Part shown: in pieces, positions 1 through 8,819 of the stretch
Layout: every line of letters begins with the position of its first letter
Numbering within the stretch: position 1 is the first letter of the stretch
NCBI GenBank assembly: GCA_016707785.1
Contig: JADJGZ010000002.1
Location: forward strand, 248,001-312,000
DNA: 64,000 bases
Source: Bacteroidales bacterium
Lineage (GTDB): Bacteria; Bacteroidota; Bacteroidia; Bacteroidales; UBA4417
Reading direction: 5' to 3'
The notes under the pieces: generated by a model
Told to the model about the DNA's origin: nothing
What the model saw: only the letters and a program-made list of their open reading frames with translations
Databases searched by the model: none
Program-made: the position numbers and the translations under genes

Positions 1-1
1 A

Positions 2-808
2 CTTGAAAGGCAAAAGAACTCAAAACTGACACTCAAAGAGCGTCAGGAGTTAGAAAAAAATCAACTGGCACAGGAAAAAACGGATAAAGACAGAGCCGTA
101 AAAAAACTTACTAAGCAAGAAAAAACACTTCTGGTAAAGTTAAAGGAGAAAGAAGCAGCCCTGGGTAAACTACAACGTGCGATAGAATCTGTAATTGCCG
201 AAGAAATTCGAAAAGCGAACGAAGAAAAAGCCCGGAAAGCTTCGGAAGCAACAGCTGCAGCAAAACCTGCTGAAGGTTCAAAAAAGCCTGGTACTACCAA
301 ACCCTCTGAAACCGGGAAAGAAAATGTAAATAACAAGCCAATTGTCCCGGCCCGTACAAATAGTATGTCCTCCACAGTGGAAGAAGTTGCTCTATCCAAT
401 AGTTTTTCGGGGAATAAAGGGCGGCTTCCGTGGCCGGTTGAAAGAGGAACGATTACATCTACTTTTGGGGAACATCCGCATCCTGAATACAAGAATATCA
501 AGATCAGGAATAATGGAGTTGATATTTCCGCAGTTAGCGGATCAAAAGCCAGGGCTGTTTTTGATGGAGTTGTTTCAAGTGTAATGTCTATAACGAATCT
601 TCATTATGTCGTAATTATCAGGCATGGAGATTATTTAACGGTTTATTCAAATCTTTTGGATGTATCAGTTAAAAAGGGTGATAAAGTAAAAACCAGGCAG
701 CAAATTGGCACCATCTATACAGACCCGGACCTAAACAAGACATTACTGCATTTTGAATTATGGAACGGAAAATCTTTACAGAATCCTGGTCAATGGTTGG
801 GGAGTTAG
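2..808 (+). CDS. EnvC-like murein hydrolase activator (degenerate LytM/M23), 5' partial
   Basis: The reading frame is open from the left edge, so the N-terminus (signal peptide and most of the coiled coil) lies outside the window. The first ~80 visible residues are Lys/Glu/Gln-rich coiled coil, followed by a Pro/Lys/Thr linker and a ~120-residue LytM domain starting at GRLPWPVERGTITSTFGEHP. The zinc ligands of active M23 peptidases are lost: the usual HxGxD reads NNGVDI and the usual HLHFE reads TLLHFELW. Catalytically dead LytM plus coiled coil is the EnvC pattern, a periplasmic activator of cell-wall amidases during division, normally working with FtsEX. FtsEX and an amidase are not in the window. 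A tatA gene follows after 90 bases. The family call is strong; the exact partner amidase is inference. Confidence 0.85.
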   Translation, partial: LERQKNSKLTLKERQELEKNQLAQEKTDKDRAVKKLTKQEKTLLVKLKEKEAALGKLQRAIESVIAEEIRKANEEKARKASEATAAAKPAEGSKKPGTTKPSETGKENVNNKPIVPARTNSMSSTVEEVALSNSFSGNKGRLPWPVERGTITSTFGEHPHPEYKNIKIRNNGVDISAVSGSKARAVFDGVVSSVMSITNLHYVVIIRHGDYLTVYSNLLDVSVKKGDKVKTRQQIGTIYTDPDLNKTLLHFELWNGKSLQNPGQWLGS

Positions 809-851
809 ACCTGATAAATCAAAAAAAAAACAGTAGCGTTCCTATTTCAAT

Positions 852-859
852 TATCTTTG
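852..859 (+). promoter_or_regulatory. candidate -7 element (TATCTTTG) upstream of tatA
   Basis: TATCTTTG matches the Bacteroidota -7 consensus TAnnTTTG and lies 40 bases before the tatA ATG, a normal leader length. I see no clear TTTG -33 box about 19 bases upstream (the stretch is an A-run), so this rests on one element only. Confidence 0.35.
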
Positions 860-898
860 TAGCCAATAGAATACACCACTCCAAAATATTCAATCACT

Positions 899-1075
899 AT
901 GGGTAAATTAGGTCCAACCGAAATAATTCTGATCCTGGCTATTGTCTTACTGCTTTTTGGTGGAAAGAAAATTCCTGAACTCATGAGAGGTCTGGGAAAA
1001 GGGGTCAGAAGCTTCAAAGATGGTGTGAAGGGTGAAGATGAGGAATCCAAACCAGGAAATCAGACCGGCAATTAA
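899..1075 (+). CDS. tatA: Sec-independent protein translocase subunit TatA
   Basis: This 58-residue protein starts MGKLGPTEIILILAIVLLLF, a single N-terminal membrane helix, followed by the Gly-Gly hinge and the amphipathic helix with the hallmark FGGKKIPELMRGLGKG. The tail is short, charged and hydrophilic (KGEDEESKPGNQTGN). TatA forms the protein-conducting pore of the twin-arginine pathway in the inner membrane. No tatB or tatC is nearby, as is usual in Bacteroidota, where tatC is commonly elsewhere. It lies between the EnvC-like gene and the LysM transglycosylase. The length is near the family minimum but complete. The ATG is the only sensible start. Confidence 0.93.
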   Translation: MGKLGPTEIILILAIVLLLFGGKKIPELMRGLGKGVRSFKDGVKGEDEESKPGNQTGN

Positions 1076-1332
1076 ATTTGTAGTCTCATAAACCTATTAT
1101 TGCCTCGTTTCCTTTAATGACGATAGTTTTCGCTCATTTCAGGTAACATTCTGCCGATAGGGCATACATACTAAACAATCCTTATCGTTCGTTACACCTA
1201 CTAACAGTTGATTGTGAATTATTAGTATAGAAAACAAGCCCGTAACCGTTTGTTTTTTATATTTTTACCACCACCATATTTATTATGGGATTGGGGTAAG
1301 GGAATTATATAAATTAAACGAAAACAGTAAGC

Positions 1333-3177
1333 ATGAGATTTTCAGGAATGATTCTTTTGTTGTTCTTGTGTTTAGGGACTTCTGTTCTTGCTCAGCAGGT
1401 CCAAAACACAAATGAGCCGGGTTCCGGAATAATGGAAACCGAGTTTGTAGACGACAACCTGATTGTTGCAGCACTTGACAGCTTAAGCAATCTTAAATAC
1501 TTTGAAAGTGTAGAAAACACTAAAAATCAACTTTTTAATAACAAGTATAACTTTCTGCCCAATTTTGTTCCTACCTATCCTGACTCTATATACTATTACC
1601 GAATGCAGAGGCTGGATGTGGAGTCTCCTATTGAACTCACTTATAATCCCTATGTAAAGGCCTTTATTGACCTTTATGCTACAAAGAAAAGGGGTACCAC
1701 CTCAAGAGTACTCGGCCTTGCCCAGATTTATTTCCCCCTGATTGAGCAACAGCTTGATATGTATAATCTTCCACTTGAACTTAAATACCTGGCGATTGTG
1801 GAATCAGCACTGAATCCTGAGGCCCGTTCAAGGGTGGGAGCTACAGGTCTCTGGCAATTTATGTACTATACAGGGAAGGTTTATGGCCTGGAAGCCACTT
1901 CCTATGTTGATGACAGAAATGATCCGGTGAAAGCTACCAACGCTGCCTGCAGGCATTTTATTGACTTATACAACATGTATCATGATTGGTTGCTGGTGCT
2001 TGCAGCCTATAATTCGGGACCAGGAAACGTAAATAAGGCAATCAGAAGGTCTGGCGGGAAAATGAGTTTCTGGGAAATCCGTGGATATTTACCCCGTGAA
2101 ACCCGCGATTATGTTCCTGCTTTTATAGCAGTGAACTATGTAATGAATTATTCCAACGAGCATAACCTATACCCGGTAATGCCAAGGGTTGTTTACCATG
2201 AAACGGATACCGTTGCCGTAACGTCGCCACTTACAATTGGAATTCTTGCTGAAAAACTTAAACTTCCTCTCGAAGATCTTCAATATTTGAATCCCACATT
2301 CCGTAAAGGTTTCATCCCAGCTACTGCGAAAAATCCTTATTATATCCGTCTGCCCAAGAAAACCGTGGCTGATTTCATTAATAATGAGCCCTCTTTATAT
2401 GCTGCATTTCAGCTGAAAGGTTATGATCCGGTGCAATTCCTTGCACAGGCTGCTTCCGATGGGTCTTATAACTTAGTGACCAAAAAAATTACACATAAGG
2501 TCAGAAAAGGAGAAAACATCTCTTCTATTGCCAGGAAATACAATTGCACAACTACGGAAATCAAGAAATGGAACAAATTACGTAAAGCGAGTGTCTATAA
2601 TGGTCAGAAACTTGCTATCTATGTCCAGACGAAAGTTCCGGTACCAGGAGCTAAATCTAAACCACAAAACGCAACACAGGAAACTGATCTTGACAGGAAT
2701 ACTGCTTTAAACCAGCAGGATTCTCTCAGAGAAAACGCCCCAACACAGGGAGTAAAGAAGGCTCCGGCAACTTCTTCAGTTAAGCCTAAATACCATATAG
2801 TAAAAAAAGGAGAATACCTCTCAAAAATAGCTGCTAAGTATAAAGTTTCAGTCAATGACTTAACCGCCTGGAATAAACTGAAAAGTAAGAACCTGATGGT
2901 TGGACAAAAGCTTCGCATTAATTCTCCCACAGTTCCGGTTAATAGTGAAATAGCAAAAGCAGATACCAATATTAAGGCTCCTGTTAAAGTTCCGGCAGAA
3001 GGCAACATAACAGAAAAATTGGTTTATTATACAGTGCAATCAGGAGACACATTGTGGAGTATTGCTGAAAAGTATGAAGGAATTACCGTGAATCAAATCC
3101 GTGAATGGAATAATATAAAAGCAGAAGAAAAATTGAAAGTTGGCCAGAAGATTAAAGTAATTATTCCCGGAGGTTGA
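1333..3177 (+). CDS. MltD-like lytic transglycosylase with LysM repeats
   Basis: This 614-residue secreted protein has a signal peptide (residues 1-20, ending SVLAQ). A family 1 SLT transglycosylase domain covers about residues 130-275. The catalytic Glu is probably E157 in IVESALNP, followed by RVGATGLWQFM (168-177) and AAYNSGPGNV (225-233). A weak LysM-like segment lies near 296-340, then three clear LysM modules at about 387-430, 487-529 and 566-610, each with the GENISSIA/GEYLSKIA/GDTLWSIA signature and separated by Lys/Pro/Ala linkers. The protein should bind peptidoglycan via LysM and cleave it to 1,6-anhydro products in the periplasm. Its placement beside EnvC-like and DUF4837 genes supports a cell-wall role. 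Confidence 0.93.
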   Translation: MRFSGMILLLFLCLGTSVLAQQVQNTNEPGSGIMETEFVDDNLIVAALDSLSNLKYFESVENTKNQLFNNKYNFLPNFVPTYPDSIYYYRMQRLDVESPIELTYNPYVKAFIDLYATKKRGTTSRVLGLAQIYFPLIEQQLDMYNLPLELKYLAIVESALNPEARSRVGATGLWQFMYYTGKVYGLEATSYVDDRNDPVKATNAACRHFIDLYNMYHDWLLVLAAYNSGPGNVNKAIRRSGGKMSFWEIRGYLPRETRDYVPAFIAVNYVMNYSNEHNLYPVMPRVVYHETDTVAVTSPLTIGILAEKLKLPLEDLQYLNPTFRKGFIPATAKNPYYIRLPKKTVADFINNEPSLYAAFQLKGYDPVQFLAQAASDGSYNLVTKKITHKVRKGENISSIARKYNCTTTEIKKWNKLRKASVYNGQKLAIYVQTKVPVPGAKSKPQNATQETDLDRNTALNQQDSLRENAPTQGVKKAPATSSVKPKYHIVKKGEYLSKIAAKYKVSVNDLTAWNKLKSKNLMVGQKLRINSPTVPVNSEIAKADTNIKAPVKVPAEGNITEKLVYYTVQSGDTLWSIAEKYEGITVNQIREWNNIKAEEKLKVGQKIKVIIPGG

Positions 3178-3237
3178 TAAAGGATACCATTCGATACATT
3201 TGGTTCATAGCTGATTAGTAAACTACATAATTCGACC

Positions 3238-4239
3238 ATGTATTATAGATTCTTTATTGCCCTGATCCTGGGGTTGTCCTTTCTTTCCTCATGCGATTCC
3301 GGAAAATCAACAGATCCAAATTCAACAGGTAAAGGTTCAGAAATTCTCGTGGTTTGCGATAAGGCTCTGTGGGACGGACCTATTGGCAACGCAATCAAGC
3401 AGTATTTTACAGTCGAAATGGAGGGCCTGCCTGAGTCAGAAGCAGAGTATTCCTTAATCAATGTTCCCTATTCAAATTTCAGTCGCTTTCTGCAAACGCA
3501 TCGTAATGTTTTCATTATTGATGTGAAAAAAGAAAACGGGAAAGGTGGCCTGGAAACTCAAAAGAATACCTGGTCGCACCCTCAGCGGGTGATAAAGCTT
3601 ATTGCATCTGATAATGCTTCTTTCGATATCGTCTTTGCCAAATACCGGTCTGCTATTAAAGAACTATTTAACCAGAATGAACGTGCCCGTTTTAGTGCCC
3701 AGAACGCCTTAAAAAGAAATCTCGGGGTAGAAAGTACCCTTGAAAAGGATTTTGGGATTAAGATGATTGTTTCTTCTGACTTCTACCAGGCCAAAAAAGA
3801 AAAAGACTTCCTCTGGCTGCGAAAAGAAACCAATGAAATGAGCCTTGGATTGATGATCTATTATTTCCCATATACTGATACCAATCAGCTTGCGTTGCAA
3901 AATATCCTCAGTCAAAGAAATGATTATACCCGGAAATATGTTCCCGGTCCGACCGATGGTTCTTATATGAAGGTAGCCGATGAGGTGCTTAAACCGGTAT
4001 CCCGAAAAATCAAGTTCAATAAACTATTTGCTGTTGAAACACGTGGTTTATGGGATACAAAAGGCGATTTTATGGGAGGTCCTTATATAAATTATAGTGT
4101 AATTGATACTCTTCGCCATCGCATTGTTACTTTCGATGGATATATTTATTATCCGAATAAACCCAAGAAAAATTACGTAAGGCAGTTAGAATCAATAATT
4201 TGGGGTTCGAGCTTCCTGCCTGAACCAACGCTGAAATAA
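3238..4239 (+). CDS. DUF4837 family lipoprotein
   Basis: This 333-residue protein has a lipoprotein signal (LGLSFLSSCDSGK, Cys at about residue 19). The mature part begins with ILVVCDKALWDGPIGNAI and contains NVFIIDVKK and KMIVSSDFYQAK, which match my memory of the Bacteroidota-restricted DUF4837 family. It has no catalytic motif that I recognise, and the function is unknown. It begins 60 bases after the LysM transglycosylase on the same strand and is followed by a clear hairpin terminator, so it probably ends a transcription unit that starts at the transglycosylase or further upstream. Confidence 0.8.
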   Translation: MYYRFFIALILGLSFLSSCDSGKSTDPNSTGKGSEILVVCDKALWDGPIGNAIKQYFTVEMEGLPESEAEYSLINVPYSNFSRFLQTHRNVFIIDVKKENGKGGLETQKNTWSHPQRVIKLIASDNASFDIVFAKYRSAIKELFNQNERARFSAQNALKRNLGVESTLEKDFGIKMIVSSDFYQAKKEKDFLWLRKETNEMSLGLMIYYFPYTDTNQLALQNILSQRNDYTRKYVPGPTDGSYMKVADEVLKPVSRKIKFNKLFAVETRGLWDTKGDFMGGPYINYSVIDTLRHRIVTFDGYIYYPNKPKKNYVRQLESIIWGSSFLPEPTLK

Positions 4240-4251
4240 AATTATTTTCAC

Positions 4252-4287
4252 AAAAAATACCGGTTCTTGTTGCATCGGTATTTTTTT
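4252..4287 (+). terminator. intrinsic terminator after DUF4837 gene
   Basis: An 11-bp perfect inverted repeat (AAAAAATACCG at 4252-4262 and CGGTATTTTTT at 4276-4286) has a 13-base loop and ends in a T-run. It starts 12 bases after the stop codon at 4239. The A/T-rich stem may work in both directions. Confidence 0.75.
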
Positions 4288-4299
4288 GTTGTAATTTTG
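4267..4299 (+). promoter_or_regulatory. candidate promoter of the TetR/efflux operon
   Basis: TAATTTTG at 4292-4299 is a perfect TAnnTTTG -7 element. TTG at 4270-4272 lies 19 bases upstream, the expected -33 spacing. The predicted start is near 4306, at the edge of the operator palindromes and about 45 bases before the tetR ATG. The -33 box falls in the loop of the preceding terminator. Confidence 0.5.
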
Positions 4300-4305
4300 A
4301 CCACA

Positions 4306-4336
4306 TGGTTAAACCAATTAATTAAACCAATTGGTT
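4306..4336 (+). promoter_or_regulatory. candidate TetR operator (AACCAATT palindromes)
   Basis: The stretch holds TGGTTAAACCA (4306-4316, palindromic except the centre base) and the perfect 12-bp palindrome AACCAATTGGTT (4325-4336). The AAACCAATT half-site is repeated in both. It lies between the candidate -7 element and the tetR ATG at 4350, where an autorepressor should bind. Binding by the adjacent TetR protein is inference. Confidence 0.6.
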
Positions 4337-4349
4337 ATAAGGTTTTGAT

Positions 4350-4958
4350 ATGAATCAAGAGGGAAAAAATACCGAAGGGATCATTCTGGAAGCTGCAAGG
4401 ACTATTTTTATTCAAAAAGGTTTCTCCGGCGCCAGGATGCAGGAAATAGCAGATCAGGCAGGGATCAATAAAGCCTTGCTGCATTACTATTTCAGGAGCA
4501 AGGACCATCTGTTCGAGGCTGTATTTGCACAAGCTTTAGGCAGTTTTTTACCCGTGATTAAATCGGTGCTTGAATCAGAATTACCACTAAAAATTAAAAT
4601 CATAAAGTTTGTCGAAACCTATATTGATATCCTATTGGCAAATCCATACATACCAGGCTTTGTGATCCAGGAATTAAATACCAATCCCGGGCGGTTTGTT
4701 GATAAGTTTACAGCCATGGGACTTGATCCGACAATTATACTGAGACAAATTGAAAAAGAGGTTGATCTGAGAACTATCCGGGCTGTTAAAGCTGATCATT
4801 TTATGGTTAATCTTCTGGCAATGTGTATTTTTCCTTTCGTTGCAAAACCAATCGTAAAGGGTGTGCTCCGAAAGGATGAATCCCAGTACAATGTGTTTCT
4901 TAAAGAAAGGAAAGAACAAATCATCGAATTTGTAATGAACTCACTTTCAATAAAATGA
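4350..4958 (+). CDS. TetR/AcrR family transcriptional regulator
   Basis: This 202-residue protein has an N-terminal TetR helix-turn-helix: ILEAARTIFIQKGFSGARMQ, then IADQAGINKALLHYYFRSKD, at about residues 12-55. The remaining ~145 residues form the variable ligand-binding domain and end in a helical dimerisation region. The last codons overlap the start of the TolC-type gene (ATGA, 4955-4958), so regulator and efflux genes are translationally coupled. The palindromic sites just upstream suggest autorepression, with the operon induced by the exported compound. The ligand cannot be read from sequence. Confidence 0.92.
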   Translation: MNQEGKNTEGIILEAARTIFIQKGFSGARMQEIADQAGINKALLHYYFRSKDHLFEAVFAQALGSFLPVIKSVLESELPLKIKIIKFVETYIDILLANPYIPGFVIQELNTNPGRFVDKFTAMGLDPTIILRQIEKEVDLRTIRAVKADHFMVNLLAMCIFPFVAKPIVKGVLRKDESQYNVFLKERKEQIIEFVMNSLSIK

Positions 4959-6223
4959 AAAGATTATTAGTATCCGGATTGTTCATTGCAATGATGATCC
5001 CGGCATTCGGACAGAATACAGAGCTCAGGCTTGAACAATGCCATGAACTCGCTTTGCGAAATCATCCATTATCGGGTCAGGGGAAATTATACCATGAAGC
5101 TTCCGGAATACAGCAGAAAATTATTGATAAAAACAACCTGCCCCAGTTTAACCTGAATGGTCAGGCTACCTACCAAAGTGCTGTTACAGAATTGCCTATT
5201 TCTATTCCCGGAATGAACATCCCGGAAGTTCCACAAGAGCAATTCAAAATGAGTCTCGATGCCACCCAGGTATTATATGGTGGAGGTGCAACCGCTGCGC
5301 AGCGATTACTCGAAGAAAAGAATCTGCAGATCAATGCCCAAACTAATGAATCTGAGCTGTATAAACTGAAGGAAAGGATTAATCAGCTCTATTTTGGCAT
5401 CATGCTGATTAATAACTCCATTGATGTATTGAAAATAAATCTTGAAGAACTGCAGTCGCGTCTCAATAAAACTGAATCGGGCATTCGAAACGGGCTTATT
5501 TTACCCTATAATGCTACCATCCTCGAGTCGGAAAAGTTGAAAGTGAATCAGAAGCTGATTGACCTTAATTCACAAAAAACTTCATTCCTGGGGATGTTAA
5601 GTTTGCTTACCGGGACTGATATTCCTGCGGATGTTAAGCTCTCAGAACCTGATATTGTTTATCAATCTGGAGGATATATGAATAAAAGGCCGGAAATGTC
5701 GCTCTTCGACCTTCAAAACGACAGGATTGATGTAATGAAGAAAATGGCCGGAATCAAAACCCATCCCAGGGCCTTTGCATTTGGAAACCTGGGATACGGC
5801 CGACCAGGACTGAATATGTTTAAGGAAGAAGCCGATGTGTATTATATGGTCGGAGCTAAAGTGACATGGAATTTCTGGAACTGGCATCAGAACAGGGAAG
5901 AGATCAGAATCATGGATATCAACAAACAAATTGTGCAGCAACAGAAGGAGACCTTCGACCTGAATGTAAAAACCCAAGCCAGGCAATATCTTTCTGAAAT
6001 AAACCGATCGGAAGAATTACTTGTGAATGATGATAAACTCATCCTAATGAGGGCTGAAATTTCGAAAGCAGTTGCTTCTCAACTCGAAAACGGAATCATA
6101 ACAGCAACTGAATACCTTACCGATTATAATGCCGAAATACAGGCCCGGTTATCGAAAGAGCTTCATAAAGTTCAGTATTTACAAGCAAAAGCAGCTTATC
6201 TGGCTCTGACAGGAAACCTTTAA
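4955..6223 (+). CDS. TolC family outer membrane efflux protein
   Basis: This 422-residue protein has a signal peptide (MKRLLVSGLFIAMMIPAFGQ). The family pattern follows: LRLEQCHELALRNHP at the N-terminus of the mature protein, long alpha-helical segments rich in Gln/Asn/Glu, and a repeat of that arrangement after about residue 240 (ending YLQAKAAYLALTGNL). It should form the trimeric outer membrane channel of a tripartite exporter. It overlaps tetR by four bases and is followed 16 bases later by the adaptor, giving a standard regulator-channel-adaptor order. Confidence 0.9.
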   Translation: MKRLLVSGLFIAMMIPAFGQNTELRLEQCHELALRNHPLSGQGKLYHEASGIQQKIIDKNNLPQFNLNGQATYQSAVTELPISIPGMNIPEVPQEQFKMSLDATQVLYGGGATAAQRLLEEKNLQINAQTNESELYKLKERINQLYFGIMLINNSIDVLKINLEELQSRLNKTESGIRNGLILPYNATILESEKLKVNQKLIDLNSQKTSFLGMLSLLTGTDIPADVKLSEPDIVYQSGGYMNKRPEMSLFDLQNDRIDVMKKMAGIKTHPRAFAFGNLGYGRPGLNMFKEEADVYYMVGAKVTWNFWNWHQNREEIRIMDINKQIVQQQKETFDLNVKTQARQYLSEINRSEELLVNDDKLILMRAEISKAVASQLENGIITATEYLTDYNAEIQARLSKELHKVQYLQAKAAYLALTGNL

Positions 6224-6239
6224 ACGAAAAACTTTCACA

Positions 6240-7121
6240 ATGAGAAATCTTATCTTCATCTTCATTGCCCTTGCATTTTCATCATGCAATAACAATCAAC
6301 AACTGTCAGATGCCTTTGGCAATTTTGAAGCCGTTACCGTATCAGTTTCTTCTGAAACAGCCGGCCGGATTTTGCAGTTAGATGTGGAAGAAGGACAAGC
6401 CCTATCCAATGGACAGCAAATCGGAGTGATTGATACTACTGATTTATACCTGAAGAAATTACAATTGATGGCCCAAAGAAATGCCATAGCCACCCGAATG
6501 TCAGGAGTTCAGGGGCAGATTGATGTTCAGCTGCAGCAGAAAGCAAACCTCCTGGTTGAAAAAGAACGGATTTCGAAACTATTAAAAGATAAAGCTGCTA
6601 CGCCCAAGCAACTTGACGATATCACAGGTGCAATAGAACTTGTTGAAAAACAAATATCTTCAATTAAAACGCAAAATTCGGGCATCCTGGAAGAGCAGGT
6701 TGTGATTGACCGACAGATTGATATTGTTAAAGAATCAATCAGAAAATGTTATATCAGAAATCCTGTTGAAGGCACTGTCCTGGTGAAGTATGCTGAATCA
6801 GGAGAAGTGACAACCCCAGGGAAAACCCTTTACAAAATTGCTAACCTTGAAACCATGGAATTGAAGGTATATGTATCAGGCAACCAGCTTCCATCCGTTA
6901 AACTGGGGCAAAAGGTGGAGGTTTTGATTGATAAGGATAGCAAATCGAACAGAAAACTGGAGGGTATTGTGAGCTGGATTAGCCAAAAGGCAGAATTTAC
7001 ACCCAAGATCATCCAAACCAAGGAAGAAAGAGTTGACCTGGTTTATGGAATTAAAGTAAGGGTCAAAAATGATGGGAGCTTGAAAATATCAATGCCGGGA
7101 GAAGTAAATTTCAACAAATAA
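6240..7121 (+). CDS. HlyD/YbhG-type periplasmic adaptor lipoprotein
   Basis: This 293-residue protein has a lipoprotein signal (ALAFSSCNNNQ, Cys16). A barrel-sandwich half begins with FEAVTVSVSSETAGRILQL and VEEGQALSNGQQIGVID, then a helical hairpin (about residues 75-165), then the second lipoyl half (CYIRNPVEGTVLVKYAESGE) and a beta-barrel domain (LEGIVSWISQKAEFTPK). The motif near the end, AEFTPK-IQT-EER-DLVY-IKV, is typical of the YbhG/YhiI adaptors that pair with ABC-2 transporters. It should bridge the inner membrane ABC pump encoded downstream and the TolC channel upstream. Confidence 0.9.
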   Translation: MRNLIFIFIALAFSSCNNNQQLSDAFGNFEAVTVSVSSETAGRILQLDVEEGQALSNGQQIGVIDTTDLYLKKLQLMAQRNAIATRMSGVQGQIDVQLQQKANLLVEKERISKLLKDKAATPKQLDDITGAIELVEKQISSIKTQNSGILEEQVVIDRQIDIVKESIRKCYIRNPVEGTVLVKYAESGEVTTPGKTLYKIANLETMELKVYVSGNQLPSVKLGQKVEVLIDKDSKSNRKLEGIVSWISQKAEFTPKIIQTKEERVDLVYGIKVRVKNDGSLKISMPGEVNFNK

Positions 7122-7275
7122 AATGTCCCCTTTATTCTGGTATTATGCGCAATTAAACAGGGGGTTTAACTGAGAATTTAGACGGGTATACCAATAACTG
7201 CCTTAACAGTTCATTAATAAGAAAATGAAACTTAGAAGAAAAATTCGTAAGATTGTATTAACCAAAACGAATCCT

Positions 7276-7758
7276 ATGAAGTACACTTTCATCACAATCC
7301 TTGTCATTTCGGCCTTGTTGTCCTCATCATGGTGTATGGCCCAGTCAAAAGCTGATAAAATTGTAGGTTATTACCTGACCTATGATGATGAAACAGGCGC
7401 TGAAAAATCGCAGGTTCAGATTTTCAAGGCTACCAACGGGAAATACTATGGAAAGATTGTATGGTTAAAAGAACCCTTAAAAAACGGTAAACCCAAGGTT
7501 GACGACAAGAATCCTGAAGCCAAGCTGCAAAGCCGACCGGTAATGGGGTTACAGATCCTGAAGGATTTTACCTACAATAGCGGGGATAATGAATGGAGCG
7601 AAGGCACTATCTATAATCCTGCCAGTGGGAAAACCTACAGTTGCTATATGAATTTCGAGACTCCCACTAAAATTAAAATCAGGGGCTATATTGGCGCTTC
7701 CTGGATGGGACTTGGAAAAACAGCCTTCTGGACTAAGGAATCTGCCCAGCGAAAATAG
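7276..7758 (+). CDS. DUF2147 family secreted protein
   Basis: From the ATG at 7276 this gives a 160-residue protein with a good signal peptide (MKYTFITILVISALLSSSWC, cleavage near MAQ). An in-frame upstream ATG at 7225 would add 17 basic residues in front of the signal peptide, so I prefer 7276. The mature part shows DUF2147 hallmarks: IVGYYLTYDDETG, YYGKIVWLKEP, GLQILKDF, GTIYNPASGKTYSC and IKIRGYIGASWMGLGKTAFW. Function is unknown. The family is a small periplasmic or outer-membrane-associated beta-rich fold. It sits between the adaptor and the ATPases, with ~120-base gaps either side, so it may be either an operon passenger or part of the export system. Confidence 0.8.
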   Translation: MKYTFITILVISALLSSSWCMAQSKADKIVGYYLTYDDETGAEKSQVQIFKATNGKYYGKIVWLKEPLKNGKPKVDDKNPEAKLQSRPVMGLQILKDFTYNSGDNEWSEGTIYNPASGKTYSCYMNFETPTKIKIRGYIGASWMGLGKTAFWTKESAQRK

Positions 7759-7880
7759 CCGGTTGTTCTTAACAAAGAGTTAAGAATTCTTTCAGCCACA
7801 AGTTATTGAAAAACAAGCTGAACCGTAAATAGTTAACTACTGTTCATGGCTCAGATAGCCAGAAGTATATCCTGTTACGA

Positions 7881-8819
7881 ATGAAAAAAGCATCAGTTAT
7901 CGTCGAAAACCTGAGTAAAAGTTATGGGAATACCATAGCGCTGGAAGCTACTTCTTTTGAGGTAAAAAAAGGTGAATTATTCGGTTTTATAGGTCCTGAT
8001 GGTGCAGGGAAAACTACTTTATTCCGCATACTCACAACTTTACTGCTTCCAGGATCGGGAAGTGTAACCATTGAAGGTCTTGATGTGGTAAAGGACTATA
8101 AAAAAATAAGAAGAATTCTTGGTTATATGCCCGGAAGGTTTTCACTCTATCCCGACCTTTCCGTAGAAGAAAACCTCCGCTTCTTTGCGGGCATCTTCAA
8201 TACTACTCCTGAAGAAAATTATGACCTTGTCAAAGATATTTATATTCAGATTGAGCCTTTCAAACACCGAAGGGCAGGGAAACTTTCAGGTGGAATGAAA
8301 CAAAAACTGGCACTCTCCTGCGCCCTGATCCATAAACCGGAAGTGCTGATTCTTGATGAACCTACTACCGGGGTCGATGCTGTTTCACGAAGGGAGTTCT
8401 GGGAGATGCTCGATCGACTGAAGAAAACCGGGATCACAATTCTGGTTTCAACCCCTTATATGGACGAAGCCAGTCGTTGCGACAGAGTTGCACTGATGCA
8501 AAAAGGACAACTGCTGGACCTTAATACTCCCTCGGGCATTATTGAAGGTTTTCAACATCAGCTTTGGTCGGTTGGGTCGCATGATACCTATAAGCTGCTT
8601 GCCGATTTAAGGCAATTTGAGGCCTGCAGAACGGCCTTTCTATTCGGAAGCAACATTCACCTTACTATAAAGGCCGTGGGTGACCCTTGGGGGCTTATTC
8701 GTTCTTATCTTGAATCAAAGGGGCATATCTCTGTTGAATTGGAGTTGATTAAACCAGGCATAGAGGATTGCTTCATGGAATTAATGAATAATAATAACAA
8801 TTTCGGATCAGGTCAATGA
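7881..8819 (+). CDS. ABC transporter ATP-binding protein (YbhF N-half-like)
   Basis: This 312-residue ATPase has Walker A GPDGAGKT (residues 38-45), Q-loop region GYMPGRFSLYPDLSVEEN, signature LSGGM (135-139), Walker B LILDEP (156-161) and a switch region in which the usual H is replaced (LVSTPYMDEASRC). About 90 extra residues form a C-terminal domain. The GYMPGRFSLY block and the STPYMDEA switch are characteristic of the first half of the fused YbhF ATPase of Proteobacteria. The last four bases overlap the start of the second ATPase gene, which implies coupled expression and a heterodimeric nucleotide-binding pair. Confidence 0.92.
   Translation: MKKASVIVENLSKSYGNTIALEATSFEVKKGELFGFIGPDGAGKTTLFRILTTLLLPGSGSVTIEGLDVVKDYKKIRRILGYMPGRFSLYPDLSVEENLRFFAGIFNTTPEENYDLVKDIYIQIEPFKHRRAGKLSGGMKQKLALSCALIHKPEVLILDEPTTGVDAVSRREFWEMLDRLKKTGITILVSTPYMDEASRCDRVALMQKGQLLDLNTPSGIIEGFQHQLWSVGSHDTYKLLADLRQFEACRTAFLFGSNIHLTIKAVGDPWGLIRSYLESKGHISVELELIKPGIEDCFMELMNNNNNFGSGQ

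Noticed and set aside
7122..7224. Terminator from CCCCTTT...ACAGGGGG after the adaptor gene
   Set aside because: The arms are short, the loop is about 25 bases and there is no T-run.
7225..7275. Upstream start for the DUF2147 protein
   Set aside because: It would put 17 basic residues before a complete signal peptide; the ATG at 7276 gives a normal secretion signal.
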